Positions 37,018-46,213 of a stretch of 64,000 nt of DNA are shown piece after piece. Under the pieces are notes generated by a model. It saw only the letters and a program-made list of their open reading frames with translations, searched no databases and was not told the DNA's origin. Position 1 is the stretch's first letter. The number at the start of each line of letters is the position of its first letter. Source of the stretch: Ferroplasma acidiphilum (GTDB lineage Archaea; Thermoplasmatota; Thermoplasmata; Thermoplasmatales; Thermoplasmataceae); the NCBI RefSeq assembly GCF_002078355.1, contig NZ_CP015363.1, positions 1,178,001 through 1,242,000 of the forward strand. The letters run 5' to 3'. The translations under genes were made by a program, and so were the position numbers.

Positions 37018-37566
37018 ATGGACCTGGAACAATACAAAAATGAAGGGATCAAAGCCCGGAAAAATATAGACATAAGCCAGATTAAGAGCATAGCCAGTGG
37101 CATAATAAATTCTTTTAGAAACAATGGAAAGTTAATAGTGTTTGGAAATGGTGGATCGGCTGCGGATGCACAGCATTTCGTTGCAGAACTCACAGGGCAT
37201 TACATGAAGGAGAGAAAGGCCCTCCCGGCTATTGCACTGACGACAAATACTTCAGCACTTACTGCAATTGGAAATGATTACTCATACAATGATATATTTT
37301 CCAGGCAGGTACAGGCCTTATGCAAAAAGGAAGACTATGTGGTTGGAATAAGCACTTCAGGAAATTCAAAAAATGTGGTAGCAGGCATAGAAGAAGCAAA
37401 CTCAATAGGCGCATTTACACTGGGATTTACCGGGAAATCAGGTGGCAAGCTTGCTGGAATATGCAGCGATGTTTTTCATTCGGATAGCGATATAACTCCT
37501 ATAATACAGGAAATACATATAACAGCCATACATATGATCTGTGCTATTATAGACGAGGATTTTTGA
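37018..37566 (+). CDS. gmhA: Phosphoheptose isomerase
   Basis: The 182-residue SIS-domain protein has GNGGSAADAQHFVAEL and GISTSGNSKNVVAGIEEA, matching GmhA, which converts sedoheptulose 7-phosphate to D-glycero-D-manno-heptose 7-phosphate. The zinc and catalytic histidines and the C-terminal HITAIHMICAIID helix are present. The heptose 7-phosphate kinase is the next plus-strand gene, so the pair starts a nucleotide-heptose pathway, presumably for surface glycans. Confidence 0.92.
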   Translation: MDLEQYKNEGIKARKNIDISQIKSIASGIINSFRNNGKLIVFGNGGSAADAQHFVAELTGHYMKERKALPAIALTTNTSALTAIGNDYSYNDIFSRQVQALCKKEDYVVGISTSGNSKNVVAGIEEANSIGAFTLGFTGKSGGKLAGICSDVFHSDSDITPIIQEIHITAIHMICAIIDEDF

Positions 37567-37726
37567 TATTTCAGCTATTTCCTGAAGCTTTTCGTTTCAA
37601 TGAATAAATTTATTCTATCCGGTATATTTCTAATCTTTATTGAACAATACAGGAATAAGCCTGCATCCGTTTATTAGGGCCTGCTAATGAAAAAGGAGAA
37701 AAATATATTTATTTATAACTATGGAC

Positions 37727-37862
37727 TTAAAACATGCACTTTATGCCCTGTTCAATTAAAAATGAACTTTCGGGTTTAAGGTATATTTTCCCGACTGCAT
37801 AGAGAACAAATCCTGGCAATTTAAACCATAGATAATTTTTTATAAAGATTTTCACTGAACTT
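37727..37862 (-). pseudogene. Possible glycosyltransferase C-terminal remnant
   Basis: The reverse strand reads SVKIFIKNYLWFKLPGFVLY and continues AVGKIYLKPESSFLIEQGIK to a stop. This looks like the end of a membrane-associated glycosyltransferase. It has no start of its own, and beyond 37862 the open frame is only the antisense of hddA. It may be a leftover of a sugar-modification gene that once lay between gmhA and hddA. Confidence 0.3.
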
Positions 37863-37864
37863 TT

Positions 37865-38833
37865 ATGATTATAACTAAAACTCCATTGAGAATTGGTTTG
37901 GTTGGAGGGAGCACGGACATCCCGGAATATTATAGGAATTATGGAGGATTGCTTCTTTCTGCTGCTATTAATAAATATATTTATATTATTGTAAACAAAA
38001 AATTTGACCATAAAATAAGGGTATCGTATTCCAGCACAGAAATTGTTGATACAGTTGACCAGATAAAACATCCCAGTGTAAGGGAAGCAATGAAACTACT
38101 TGATATAGACGGCGGAATTGAAATTCTCAGTGTTTCAGATATTCCATCGACAGGAACCGGATTAGGTTCGAGTTCAACATTCCTTGTAGGGCTCCTTAAC
38201 GCATTGCATGCATATAAATCAGAATTTGCCAGCAGGGAGCAACTTGCGAGGGAAGCAATAGAAATAGAAAGAAATGTATTGCAGGAACCAGGAGGAATGC
38301 AGGATCAATATATGGCTGCCTTTGGTGGCATCAATATGCTGAAATTTAATGAAAACGACTCTGTTTATGTAAATCCAGTAACATTAAATTATGAAAAACT
38401 TGAGAAACTGAAAGATAATATGTCCTTGCTTTACACCGGGATAGGGCACAACTCTGGAGGAATCCACAAAAACATACGGGGCGAAATATCGGAACACCTG
38501 GATGATTACCGGAAAATGAAAGAATATACAATGGATTTTTACCATGCTTTATACGACATGAATATTGAAAGACTTGGAAAGCTTCTTGATCAGAACTGGC
38601 ATTCAAAGAGAGCTTTATACAAAGAAATTTCGACACCCGTTGTGGATGAATATTACTCTAAAGCACTTAGCCTCGGGGCTTATGGTGGAAATCTCATCGG
38701 CGCAGGCGGCGGTGGCTTTCTGGTATTCATAGTAGAGGCAAAAGATAAACACAAATTGCGTGAGCTCGGACTCCGTGAGATAGATTTCGATTTTGATTTT
38801 GAAGGTTCCAGAATAATATATTTTTCACAGTGA
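37865..38833 (+). CDS. hddA: D-glycero-D-manno-heptose 7-phosphate kinase (GHMP kinase)
   Basis: The 322-residue GHMP-family kinase has KTPLRIGLVGGSTDIPEY at the N-terminus, the ATP loop STGTGLGSSSTFLVGLLN, and motif 3 NLIGAGGGGFLVF. The close similarity to HddA and the neighbouring gmhA suggest phosphorylation of heptose 7-phosphate. Related kinases act on fucose and mevalonate, so the substrate is strongly but not fully defined. Confidence 0.9.
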   Translation: MIITKTPLRIGLVGGSTDIPEYYRNYGGLLLSAAINKYIYIIVNKKFDHKIRVSYSSTEIVDTVDQIKHPSVREAMKLLDIDGGIEILSVSDIPSTGTGLGSSSTFLVGLLNALHAYKSEFASREQLAREAIEIERNVLQEPGGMQDQYMAAFGGINMLKFNENDSVYVNPVTLNYEKLEKLKDNMSLLYTGIGHNSGGIHKNIRGEISEHLDDYRKMKEYTMDFYHALYDMNIERLGKLLDQNWHSKRALYKEISTPVVDEYYSKALSLGAYGGNLIGAGGGGFLVFIVEAKDKHKLRELGLREIDFDFDFEGSRIIYFSQ

Positions 38834-38953
38834 AATAAATATTTTTAGCCCTGGACAATATACTTCTGCACCGGGATTAAATACGGTAAAACACATGCCC
38901 CTGCACCCCGGAATTTTGCATATTATTTTAATAATTATTATTAATTATGTGCT

Positions 38954-39760
38954 ATGAATTCAGACTATTCCCGCTATATAATGGATAATATTTTTGATTT
39001 TTTTCAATATCCTGAAAATTATGACCGGGCAATTATTAATGCTGCACTTGGGAAAATGGAGTGTGCAGGAAAAAATCTACTGTTTAACGGTGTAAAAGTT
39101 AAGCCAGATTTTCAGTGTACAGATGAAAATATGCTAGGTTTTTTTCTGGCAAACCTGCCACTCATGTTCAATGAAAGAGGCAACAGAGAATATAAATTGC
39201 CGCCCAAACTGGAGAAGCTAAAGACCGATACAGAAGAACTTATCAGTATGCAAAAATTTAATGAACTCGCAACACTGGAACTTTATCTACTCCTGGAAAT
39301 GGCTATGAGATGTGCCTATTCAAAATGGCTGGGCAATAAAATTGTAATATCCCGATATGGAATGGATAATATTGTTCTGGAAAACTATGATTACAGGCGG
39401 TTGAAACTCTACATAAGGCTAAACCATCTGGGCAGAACAGATATAAAGGTCAATGGAGACATTTTTCCGGGGTCAGAGAATGCATTGCTTGGCTGGGCGA
39501 CAAAATTTATGGACAGACCAACACAATTAATGTTCAGGCTTTCGTTAAATGTAAGAAATTTGCTGGCACATGGAGAAAATGAATGGTACCTGTTTCCTGT
39601 TTTGCCAAGTGTACCCCTGGCTGCCAATGCCGCAGGCAAGTTGCTTTATGAAATTAAACCAGGGATGGAAATAAAAAACAATGGATATAAAATGGCACAT
39701 ACTGGAAATGGGAGGAATACAAAAAGGCCAACCTTTTACCATGGAATAAATAAGCATTAA
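38954..39760 (+). CDS. Uncharacterised helical protein with HEPN-like RNxxxH motif
   Basis: This 268-residue, mostly helical protein has RNLLAH at 201-206 in a helix (MFRLSLNVRNLLAHGENEW). This matches the R-N-x-x-x-H signature of HEPN ribonucleases. The preceding regions (LYLLLEMAMRCAYSKWL) are also helical. If it is a HEPN protein, it could be an RNA-targeting effector, but no nucleotidyltransferase partner is adjacent. The small gene on the opposite strand converges with a 3-base gap. Confidence 0.6.
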   Translation: MNSDYSRYIMDNIFDFFQYPENYDRAIINAALGKMECAGKNLLFNGVKVKPDFQCTDENMLGFFLANLPLMFNERGNREYKLPPKLEKLKTDTEELISMQKFNELATLELYLLLEMAMRCAYSKWLGNKIVISRYGMDNIVLENYDYRRLKLYIRLNHLGRTDIKVNGDIFPGSENALLGWATKFMDRPTQLMFRLSLNVRNLLAHGENEWYLFPVLPSVPLAANAAGKLLYEIKPGMEIKNNGYKMAHTGNGRNTKRPTFYHGINKH

Positions 39761-39763
39761 AAA

Positions 39764-40039
39764 TTAATTTCTGGCCTGAATTCTGAAATCGGGCTTTCTG
39801 TAATCCCATTTAATCCAGAAATCTTTAATATTATCCATGGAGATAGAAAAAATCTGTGAACTAACCCTGTATATATGAAGGTTTTCGTTTTTTATTGAAA
39901 GCATATTTATTTTTAAATATACCGTTTTATTGATAGATATGTCATAAAACCCTTTCAGAATGTATGATTTCATCTGGATATTTTTAATAGAGAAATATAT
40001 GAATCCATCCAGAAAATGTTCGATATCATCCATCAACAT
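39764..40039 (-). CDS. Small hypothetical protein
   Basis: This 91-residue protein is beta-rich (YILKGFYDISINKTVYLKIN) and starts MLMDDIEHFLDGFIYFSIK. No family is recognised. It converges on the HEPN-like gene. The following 283 bases to folD hold no gene that I can support. Confidence 0.5.
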   Translation of the reverse strand: MLMDDIEHFLDGFIYFSIKNIQMKSYILKGFYDISINKTVYLKINMLSIKNENLHIYRVSSQIFSISMDNIKDFWIKWDYRKPDFRIQARN

Positions 40040-40322
40040 AAGTAATATCTGTCAATTAATAAATGTTTCTAATTCTTATTAGCACTGTATGAAAAATTGT
40101 GCATTCAACTGGATTAAAAAAATCAGGGATTAAAATTTTTATGTTGAATTGCAATAATATGCTGTATTTTTGTTGTCTATCAACTGTGCCAGGATTGCTA
40201 TTTACTATAATGCCGAAATGGCAAATATTCATTTCCGCTTGCAGGATTCGGGATGGCTGCAAATTGCATAAAAAGTTATTAAATGGAATGGCCTGGGAAA
40301 TAGATGTTATTATATAATTCCA

Positions 40323-41168
40323 TTAAATTAATTTCTCTTTGATTTGGTATTTCATCCCGTTGAGAAAATTTTCGAATATGTCTGTTGCAGTTACTATTCC
40401 AACCCCTCCGGGTACAGGCGTTATATTTTTTGCTTTATTGCTCACAGAATCAAAATTTACGTCACCGGATATTTTATTTCCGGAATAATTTATTCCCACA
40501 TCTATTACTGTAGATTCAGATGTTACATAACTTTCATCGATATAATCTGGTTTTCCGATTGCAACTACAAGAACGTTGTTTTCCCTTGCTATTCTCTTAA
40601 TGTCAACTGTTTTGCTATGGCATAACGTTACAGTATAGTCCCTGTTAAGCAACAACATTGCCAGAGGGCGCCCTACTACAGCTGACCTGTTTATAATGCA
40701 GGCATTTCCCGGCTGTATCTTATAATATTCCAGTATATCTACAACTGCCCTCGCAGTGGCAGGCGCTATCATCTCATTTTTTGTATACAGGTTTCCCTGG
40801 TTAAAGGATGTCATTCCATCCGTATCTTTGTAAAAACTTATATTGTCCACTACTTCCTGAAAATTAAGTGGGGGAGGAAGTGGAGATTCCACCATTATAC
40901 CATTTATACGTGGATTTGCATTGGCATCTTTTATATAATCAACCAGCTTGTCCATGGTAATATTATCGAATTTTTCCAGGGTAACATTTATTCCAAGCTT
41001 TGTACCTCTCTTTATTTTTGAATTTGCATATATGGTGCTTGCAGGGTCATTGCCAACCTGGATTAATTTTAATTCCGGCTCAATTCCATATTTTTCAATT
41101 ATGCCTTTAATCTCACTCTTCAATCGTTCCATTTTCTCAGATGCAACTACTTTTCCATCAAGTAACAT
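40323..41168 (-). CDS. folD: Methylenetetrahydrofolate dehydrogenase/cyclohydrolase
   Basis: The 281-residue protein has the catalytic YANSKIKRGTKLGI (Tyr and Lys), GIMVESPLPPPLN, the dinucleotide motif RSAVVGRPLAMLLL (Asn precedes it where Gly is usual), and PVPGGVGIVTATDI. It interconverts methylene- and formyl-tetrahydrofolate. ATG 41168 directly follows the glucose dehydrogenase stop, so I prefer it to GTG 41177. Confidence 0.93.
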   Translation of the reverse strand: MLLDGKVVASEKMERLKSEIKGIIEKYGIEPELKLIQVGNDPASTIYANSKIKRGTKLGINVTLEKFDNITMDKLVDYIKDANANPRINGIMVESPLPPPLNFQEVVDNISFYKDTDGMTSFNQGNLYTKNEMIAPATARAVVDILEYYKIQPGNACIINRSAVVGRPLAMLLLNRDYTVTLCHSKTVDIKRIARENNVLVVAIGKPDYIDESYVTSESTVIDVGINYSGNKISGDVNFDSVSNKAKNITPVPGGVGIVTATDIFENFLNGMKYQIKEKLI

Positions 41169-41170
41169 TT

Positions 41171-42259
41171 TTACCACTTTATTATAGATTTAATTTCTTC
41201 AGGCGGCTTTGCCCTGAATATTTCCGTATCTTCCGGTTTATAAATTCCGGTTATAAGTTTATTTATAATCCCACCGCTGGAAGATCTCCACTTTTCCAGA
41301 TAACCGATAGCATCCATGTAATGTTTTTTGGAGCCATCAACAGACCCGGAAATTGCAATATTATGTTCAATAATATAGTTCAGGTCATTCCCCGTCAATT
41401 GTGAATTGGGGGCAGCGCCGTTGGTTCCGAAAAGAATAGCGATACCGTTATAATTTAATTTCTTTACAAATTTCATAACTGCTGCAGGGTCACCACTGGT
41501 ATCAATAAGAAGGTCTATTTTATCCGGCCCATTTTCCTCAAGATAATTATAAAATAAACCGTGAATTCCTTCAATAATTCCCATTTTCTCTTCTAAAAGC
41601 CTGTGTCTGTTTGTCAGATAAACGGTCATGTCATATTCTCTCGCCATAAAGGCATATAGAAAAGCTTCACTTCCAGTTCCAATTATCAGGCAGTTTTTAG
41701 ATATATAGGTGGAATCTTCAGCTTCGAATATAGACCTTTTTGTTAATTTATCAAATATTTCAAATGCTTTCATAACATTTTTTGCCGGCTCTGTTAGGGT
41801 GCTTAACATCGCCATTGAACTATCATTAACTTTTATTAAATTTTCCGGAGAATCGAAAAAATATTCGGAGTTGAAACCATCGGCACCCCGTATGCCTGCC
41901 TCTGTTATATCATTATCTGCATCAGAACAATTGTCCTGCCGCCCGATTCTGCAATTTATACATGTTCCCCTGCGCCTCACAATGGGGATAACGTAGTCAC
42001 CGGGCCTGATTCTGGAATTGTTTTCTCCTATATCTATGACCTGGCAAACTGCCTCATGGCCAATGACCATATAATTTTGCCCTGTGGGATTATATGCAAA
42101 TGGCAGGTGGCCAGCAATTTCAGCACGGTCTGTCCCACATATCCCGGTGTATACTGGCCTTATCTTTGCTTTCCCATCCTTATAATCTGGCATATTAATT
42201 CTGCCATAAGATATGCCACCCCCGGGTGCGGATGTTGTCAGTGTCATAACTCCTTCCAT
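41171..42259 (-). CDS. gdh: Glucose 1-dehydrogenase (zinc MDR type)
   Basis: The 362-residue enzyme matches the Thermoplasma/Sulfolobus glucose dehydrogenases: GICGTDRAEIAG (zinc Cys), VIGHEAV, VRRRGTCINCRIGRQDNCS (structural zinc), LTEPAKNVMKAFE, and LLIDTSGDPAAVMKF. It oxidises glucose with NAD(P), the first step of the non-phosphorylative Entner-Doudoroff path. The ATG at 42259 or 42247 fits family N-termini; the frame is open further to 42355 but that part is not protein-like. Confidence 0.93.
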   Translation of the reverse strand: MEGVMTLTTSAPGGGISYGRINMPDYKDGKAKIRPVYTGICGTDRAEIAGHLPFAYNPTGQNYMVIGHEAVCQVIDIGENNSRIRPGDYVIPIVRRRGTCINCRIGRQDNCSDADNDITEAGIRGADGFNSEYFFDSPENLIKVNDSSMAMLSTLTEPAKNVMKAFEIFDKLTKRSIFEAEDSTYISKNCLIIGTGSEAFLYAFMAREYDMTVYLTNRHRLLEEKMGIIEGIHGLFYNYLEENGPDKIDLLIDTSGDPAAVMKFVKKLNYNGIAILFGTNGAAPNSQLTGNDLNYIIEHNIAISGSVDGSKKHYMDAIGYLEKWRSSSGGIINKLITGIYKPEDTEIFRAKPPEEIKSIIKW

Positions 42260-42385
42260 GCTTAGGTTAGGATATGATGATAAATCAACCTGTCGATTAT
42301 AACTGTTTATAGAATACCGGATAAATATAGATATACTTAATATAATTATATTCAAATATATACTAGTAATGAATATAGGATATCT

Positions 42386-42724
42386 ATGGACACAGAAAAA
42401 AAATTAGAGGAAGTAAACAGAATAATGAAAGAAGCCGGTAAAGACAATAGTGCATTCGCAGGTTCTTTTATGAATTTCATGGGAGCCACAATGGGAAAAG
42501 GCGCACTTGACACTAAAACGAAGGAATTCCTGGCACTTGCACTTGGCATTGCTGCCAGATGCGAATGGTGCATTTCATACCATGTCAATGAGGCAATAAA
42601 AGCCGGAGCAACCAGGAAGGAGCTTATGGAGGTCGGGTATGTAACTGTGCTAATGTATGGTTCACAGGCCCTGATGGAAATGAATAGTCTAGTTGATGCT
42701 ATAAATAAACTTGAAAAACAATGA
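42386..42724 (+). CDS. AhpD-like carboxymuconolactone decarboxylase family protein
   Basis: The 112-residue helical protein carries CEWCISYHVNEAI, the CxxC-x3-H redox motif of AhpD-type proteins. Such proteins form oligomers and take part in peroxide reduction or thiol redox. Its stop overlaps the start of the following methyltransferase gene by 4 bases. Confidence 0.85.
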   Translation: MDTEKKLEEVNRIMKEAGKDNSAFAGSFMNFMGATMGKGALDTKTKEFLALALGIAARCEWCISYHVNEAIKAGATRKELMEVGYVTVLMYGSQALMEMNSLVDAINKLEKQ

Positions 42725-43881
42725 GATTATATAATTTCCTGGCAAAATTAGTTAATTCAGAAAGTTACTATAAATTAATTGATAGCGAAATAAATGAGAT
42801 TGTAAAACTCATCCGTGCTGGCTATCAACCAGAATACATAAAAAAAATTCATAAAAATAACTTCAATTTTTTATTTGAATTTGCTAAATCGAGAATAAAA
42901 ATTGCAGGCAAATTTTCTCTGCACGATCATTTATTCATGGATTATTATTCATCCATGTATTCCACACCTGAAATAGTGGGGAAATACAGGGCGAAAAAGC
43001 TGGCCGGGAATAAAATAGTAGATGCAGGCAGCGGAGCTGGAATGCAGGATATAATGTTTTCTGAGTTCTCAGATGTGACGGGTGTGGAAATTGATTCAAA
43101 CAGGTATGCAATGGCTAACCTGAATAAAATACCATACAGTTCTAATGTGGATTTTATCAACAGTGACATTTTTTCATTTAATGGCGATTTTTCCGGAAAT
43201 ATTTTATTTTCTGATCCGCTGAGGCCGGTGAATTCCGGTGAGAAGTTATTTTCCCAGCTCGTACCGGACCCTGTAGAAATAATACATAAAAAACCAGAAT
43301 TATCAGGCTATGCTATTGACCTTCCTCCACATATGGAATGGGATAATATACCACTTAAAGGGGAGAAGGAGTATATATCCATTAAAGGTGCATTGAACAG
43401 GCTTACCCTGTATTCGCCTTCAATCTCTGAAAAAATAAGTACAGCAGTAATCCTGCCGGAGAATACAGTTATAACAGGCAAGCCATGCACATTTAAGGCA
43501 AACATAGAATATGGCAGGAGTACAGGACAATACCTGTATGTCCCGGACATTTCTATTACCTACGCAAAGCTTCTCAACATGGTTGTAAAGCCGGAGTGGG
43601 TGCCGGTATATATTGATGAGAGAAGGCAGATATTTTCAGGCAACTCATACGAATCAGCGTTTCCCGGGAAACAGTATAGTGTGATTTCATATTCTGATAA
43701 TATGAATATTGTTCCTTTACTGCGCAATGTGGATGCGGGAAAAGTTTTTTTCAGGTTTAAAATGAAACCGGAAGAAACATACCATTATAAGAATTCTATT
43801 GAAAAGGAATTAGCCGGGTCGAAAAATGTATATATATTCCGGAATAACGACAGGTATATTATTGCTGAAGAGATAAATTGA
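42721..43881 (+). CDS. SAM-dependent methyltransferase with THUMP-like C-terminal domain
   Basis: The 386-residue protein has a helical N-terminal domain (1-90), a Rossmann core with IVDAGSGAGMQDIMFSEFS and VTGVEIDSNRYAMANL (about 98-130), FSDPLRPVN as a motif IV-like site, and a beta-rich C-terminal domain (200-386). This is the arrangement of the putative tRNA/rRNA methyltransferases with THUMP-like tails. The substrate is unknown. It overlaps the AhpD-like gene. Confidence 0.82.
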   Translation: MRLYNFLAKLVNSESYYKLIDSEINEIVKLIRAGYQPEYIKKIHKNNFNFLFEFAKSRIKIAGKFSLHDHLFMDYYSSMYSTPEIVGKYRAKKLAGNKIVDAGSGAGMQDIMFSEFSDVTGVEIDSNRYAMANLNKIPYSSNVDFINSDIFSFNGDFSGNILFSDPLRPVNSGEKLFSQLVPDPVEIIHKKPELSGYAIDLPPHMEWDNIPLKGEKEYISIKGALNRLTLYSPSISEKISTAVILPENTVITGKPCTFKANIEYGRSTGQYLYVPDISITYAKLLNMVVKPEWVPVYIDERRQIFSGNSYESAFPGKQYSVISYSDNMNIVPLLRNVDAGKVFFRFKMKPEETYHYKNSIEKELAGSKNVYIFRNNDRYIIAEEIN

Positions 43882-43970
43882 CATTCTGAAGAAAAATTAA
43901 CTTTATTTTAAATAATTAAAAATATTTTTAAATATGTTTTTATAGAATTTTGTAATTTCTTTTGATAAAA

Positions 43971-44549
43971 ATGATTGAATTCTATGCGAAAGCAAAATTG
44001 CCAACAAGGTTTGGTGTGTTTAATATATACGTATTCAAGAATGAAGATAATAAAGATCATGCAGTACTTGTTCACGGGGACATTGAGGGAGAAGAAAATG
44101 TACCGGTACGTATACACTCTGAATGCTTGACAGGTGATGTATTTGGTTCCATGCGATGCGACTGCAGGGACCAGCTCATAACATCCTTAAAGTATATCGG
44201 CAGCCGGGAACGTGGGATGTTAATATACCTAAGGCAGGAAGGTCGGGGAATTGGCCTTTTAAATAAAATACGGGCATATAACCTTGAGGATAACGGGAAA
44301 GACACTGTGGAAGCAAATATTGAACAGGGATTGCCAGCAGATAACAGACATTATAATTTTGCTGTAGATGTTATAAAATACTTAAATATAAAATCTATAG
44401 AGTTAATGACAAATAACCCGGAGAAAATTAAAAACCTTGAAGAAAATGGCATAAAAATAAGTAAGAGGATACCGGTAATAATAGAGCCGAATTCCTTTGA
44501 TAAATTCTATCTGGAAACAAAAAAAGACAAAATGGGACATATGCTTTAA
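43971..44549 (+). CDS. ribA: GTP cyclohydrolase II
   Basis: The 192-residue enzyme has zinc cysteines in [15 protein letters not shown], the HSE motif, [17 protein letters not shown] and the C-terminal [17 protein letters not shown]. It opens GTP to 2,5-diamino-6-ribosylaminopyrimidinone phosphate, replacing the two-step ArfA/ArfB route of many archaea. A TATA box near 43936-43945 precedes ATG 43971. It is unlinked from the rib operon at 25.4 kb but serves the same pathway. Confidence 0.95.
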   Translation: MIEFYAKAKLPTRFGVFNIYVFKNEDNKDHAVLVHGDIEGEENVPVRIHSECLTGDVFGSMRCDCRDQLITSLKYIGSRERGMLIYLRQEGRGIGLLNKIRAYNLEDNGKDTVEANIEQGLPADNRHYNFAVDVIKYLNIKSIELMTNNPEKIKNLEENGIKISKRIPVIIEPNSFDKFYLETKKDKMGHML

Positions 44550-44569
44550 CCATATCTCTAATTGGCACC

Positions 44570-44795
44570 AGGCGGATGGCTTTGTTTGCCATTTAATCTT
44601 ATATTGATAGACTGAGGACGAGAGATTAATAATAGTTAGGTATAGGAAAGTGCAAGGAAGTTAAAAATCAAGGAAATATACAAAGTATTGTATAATCGCA
44701 TAAGGTGTACTGGAATCCAGTAGGAAGGAAAACTCAAATCTATATTAAACCGGAGGTAATTCAAACCACTGAACTCTTATAAATATTGAAAAACA
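44570..44795 (+). ncRNA. Hairpin-rich intergenic stretch, candidate structured RNA
   Basis: The stretch between ribA and the small protein gene has two perfect adjacent hairpins: TATACAA-AGTA-TTGTATA (44677-44694) and TACTGG-AAT-CCAGTA (44708-44722). Purine-rich stretches (GAGGACGAGAGA, GGTATAGGAAAG) surround them. No ORF is convincing. It does not match the conserved segments of RNase P or SRP RNA that I can recall. It lies just upstream of tRNA-Ser and could be a leader or independent RNA. Confidence 0.35.
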
Positions 44796-44801
44796 TAATA
44801 T

Positions 44802-44984
44802 ATGCCTAATAATTATAGGTGTATGGGAGAAAGTCTGGCTGACATTGAAATATCTAAGGATGGCGAAATATACTATGTCCGTATGACTTTGCCAAGTGGC
44901 GAAGTTGTAAGCATGGAGAATGAAAACTTTGAAGAGATACTGGAAGAAATAGCAAATGACCTCCAGGATAGGTATCCAGCATAA
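44802..44984 (+). CDS. Small conserved protein
   Basis: A 60-residue acidic protein with YYVRMTLPSGEVVSMENENF, a beta-strand pair, and a C-terminal helix EEILEEIANDLQDRYPA. It resembles small archaeal conserved proteins of unknown role. A TATA element at about 44776-44785 fits a leaderless ATG. The stop is 2 bases before tRNA-Ser, so the two may be on one transcript. Confidence 0.6.
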   Translation: MPNNYRCMGESLADIEISKDGEIYYVRMTLPSGEVVSMENENFEEILEEIANDLQDRYPA

Positions 44985-44986
44985 AT

Positions 44987-45069
44987 GCGGGGATGGCCCA
45001 GTGGTACGGCGGCAGCCTGCTAAGCTGTTTCTCGAAATGAGAGCATGGGTTCAAATCCCATTCCCCGCG
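44987..45069 (+). tRNA. tRNA-Ser (GCT)
   Basis: GCGGGGA (5') pairs with TCCCCGC (3') as the acceptor stem, with discriminator G. The anticodon loop CTGCTAA flanked by CAGC/GCTG gives anticodon GCT (codons AGC/AGU). A long variable arm (TTTCTCGAAATGAGAG) confirms a class II tRNA-Ser. The T-arm reads GGGTTCAAATCCC. No intron is seen and CCA is not encoded. Confidence 0.95.
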
Positions 45070-45286
45070 TTCTAATTATATTATTTTAAATTAATTAATT
45101 GAAGTAGTTTTTATTGATTATACCTGGAAATTATTTGAGCCAACAGGTACTAAATTATAATTCATAACATCCCATATAGTCAACTCATATATTTCCACAT
45201 CACTTGAATATCTCAAGAGATTTCATCAATGATATGCGGTATTGAGATATTAGCAAAATTATAACCCTCTACCGGAATCTAATGTT

Positions 45287-46099
45287 TTATATTCCACCTA
45301 TTAGAAAACACACCATTCCATAGATCATAGCTACCTTCGAAACTTTTTCACCGCGGGATATATTAGCTTTCAGGTACCATATGGTAATGGCAAACAGGAG
45401 ATCGTCTAATACCACTGCATAAAGATAGTAAATTGATAGCACATGGAAATAATATGGCAGGACAGATACTGAAATTGTTATGACTACAAAAATAGCGGAT
45501 ACAATTTTTGCCATGCCAATTCCATATTTTTTTGGGAACGTAACCCTATCAACATCCCCATTTATATCTTCTATATCTTTCATTATTTCTCTGGACATAT
45601 TGGAGAAAAAGGCAAGTAGAAAGAGAAGGAGCATTTTTGATATGGTGCCGGTGATAAAACCTCCATAGAGAAAAATCATGCCTATAAGCAGGCTTACCGT
45701 AAGATTTCCTGGTAACCCAATTTTTTTAGTTTTAAATTCATAGCTGACAAGCAACAATTCAGCTATTACAACCACCACACTTATAAAAATAGATATAAAA
45801 GTAGATACTATGAATGCAATAATAAAAAATGAGATAGCTAAATATGATGCTGCTTTTTTTGTTATGGTTCCTGAAGGCAACGGCCTGTCCGGATGGTTAT
45901 ATTTGTCTGTTTCCACATCACTGATATCATTTATTATATTTCCCCCTGCTGTTACGAGGAATACACTTATTGCACCCAATGTCAGTGGTATGATGAATTC
46001 AGCAATATGCAGGTTTACGGCAATAAATCCTACTATGTATATGGAGAAGAATCCCATGAGCCCGTTTACCGGACGTGTAATTTTAATCCACTTATTCAT
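45287..46099 (-). CDS. UbiA-family prenyltransferase (DGGGP synthase candidate)
   Basis: This 270-residue protein of about eight helices has the first aspartate motif NIINDISDVETDKYNHPD followed by RPLPSG, and the second in REIMKDIEDINGDVDR. It matches the archaeal geranylgeranylglycerol-phosphate geranylgeranyltransferase type that attaches the second prenyl chain to membrane lipids. The geranylgeranyl reductase at 54 kb and HMG-CoA reductase at 20.7 kb act in the same route. Confidence 0.88.
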   Translation of the reverse strand: MNKWIKITRPVNGLMGFFSIYIVGFIAVNLHIAEFIIPLTLGAISVFLVTAGGNIINDISDVETDKYNHPDRPLPSGTITKKAASYLAISFFIIAFIVSTFISIFISVVVVIAELLLVSYEFKTKKIGLPGNLTVSLLIGMIFLYGGFITGTISKMLLLFLLAFFSNMSREIMKDIEDINGDVDRVTFPKKYGIGMAKIVSAIFVVITISVSVLPYYFHVLSIYYLYAVVLDDLLFAITIWYLKANISRGEKVSKVAMIYGMVCFLIGGI

Positions 46100-46213
46100 T
46101 TAGAGACTGATATTTACATAGATATTATATTTTTGTCCTTTTTGAAAGTTGTAAATATTATTTTTCTCGATCAATTTGCATATATTTATATATTCTGATT
46201 CGCATAATCATTT

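Noticed and set aside
37727-38071. A full 114-residue reverse-strand gene overlapping hddA
   Set aside because: The upstream part is merely antisense of hddA; only the last 45 residues look protein-like, and they are listed as a possible remnant.
44570-44795. RNase P RNA or SRP RNA
   Set aside because: I see none of the conserved core segments expected for either, and the length is too short for archaeal SRP RNA.
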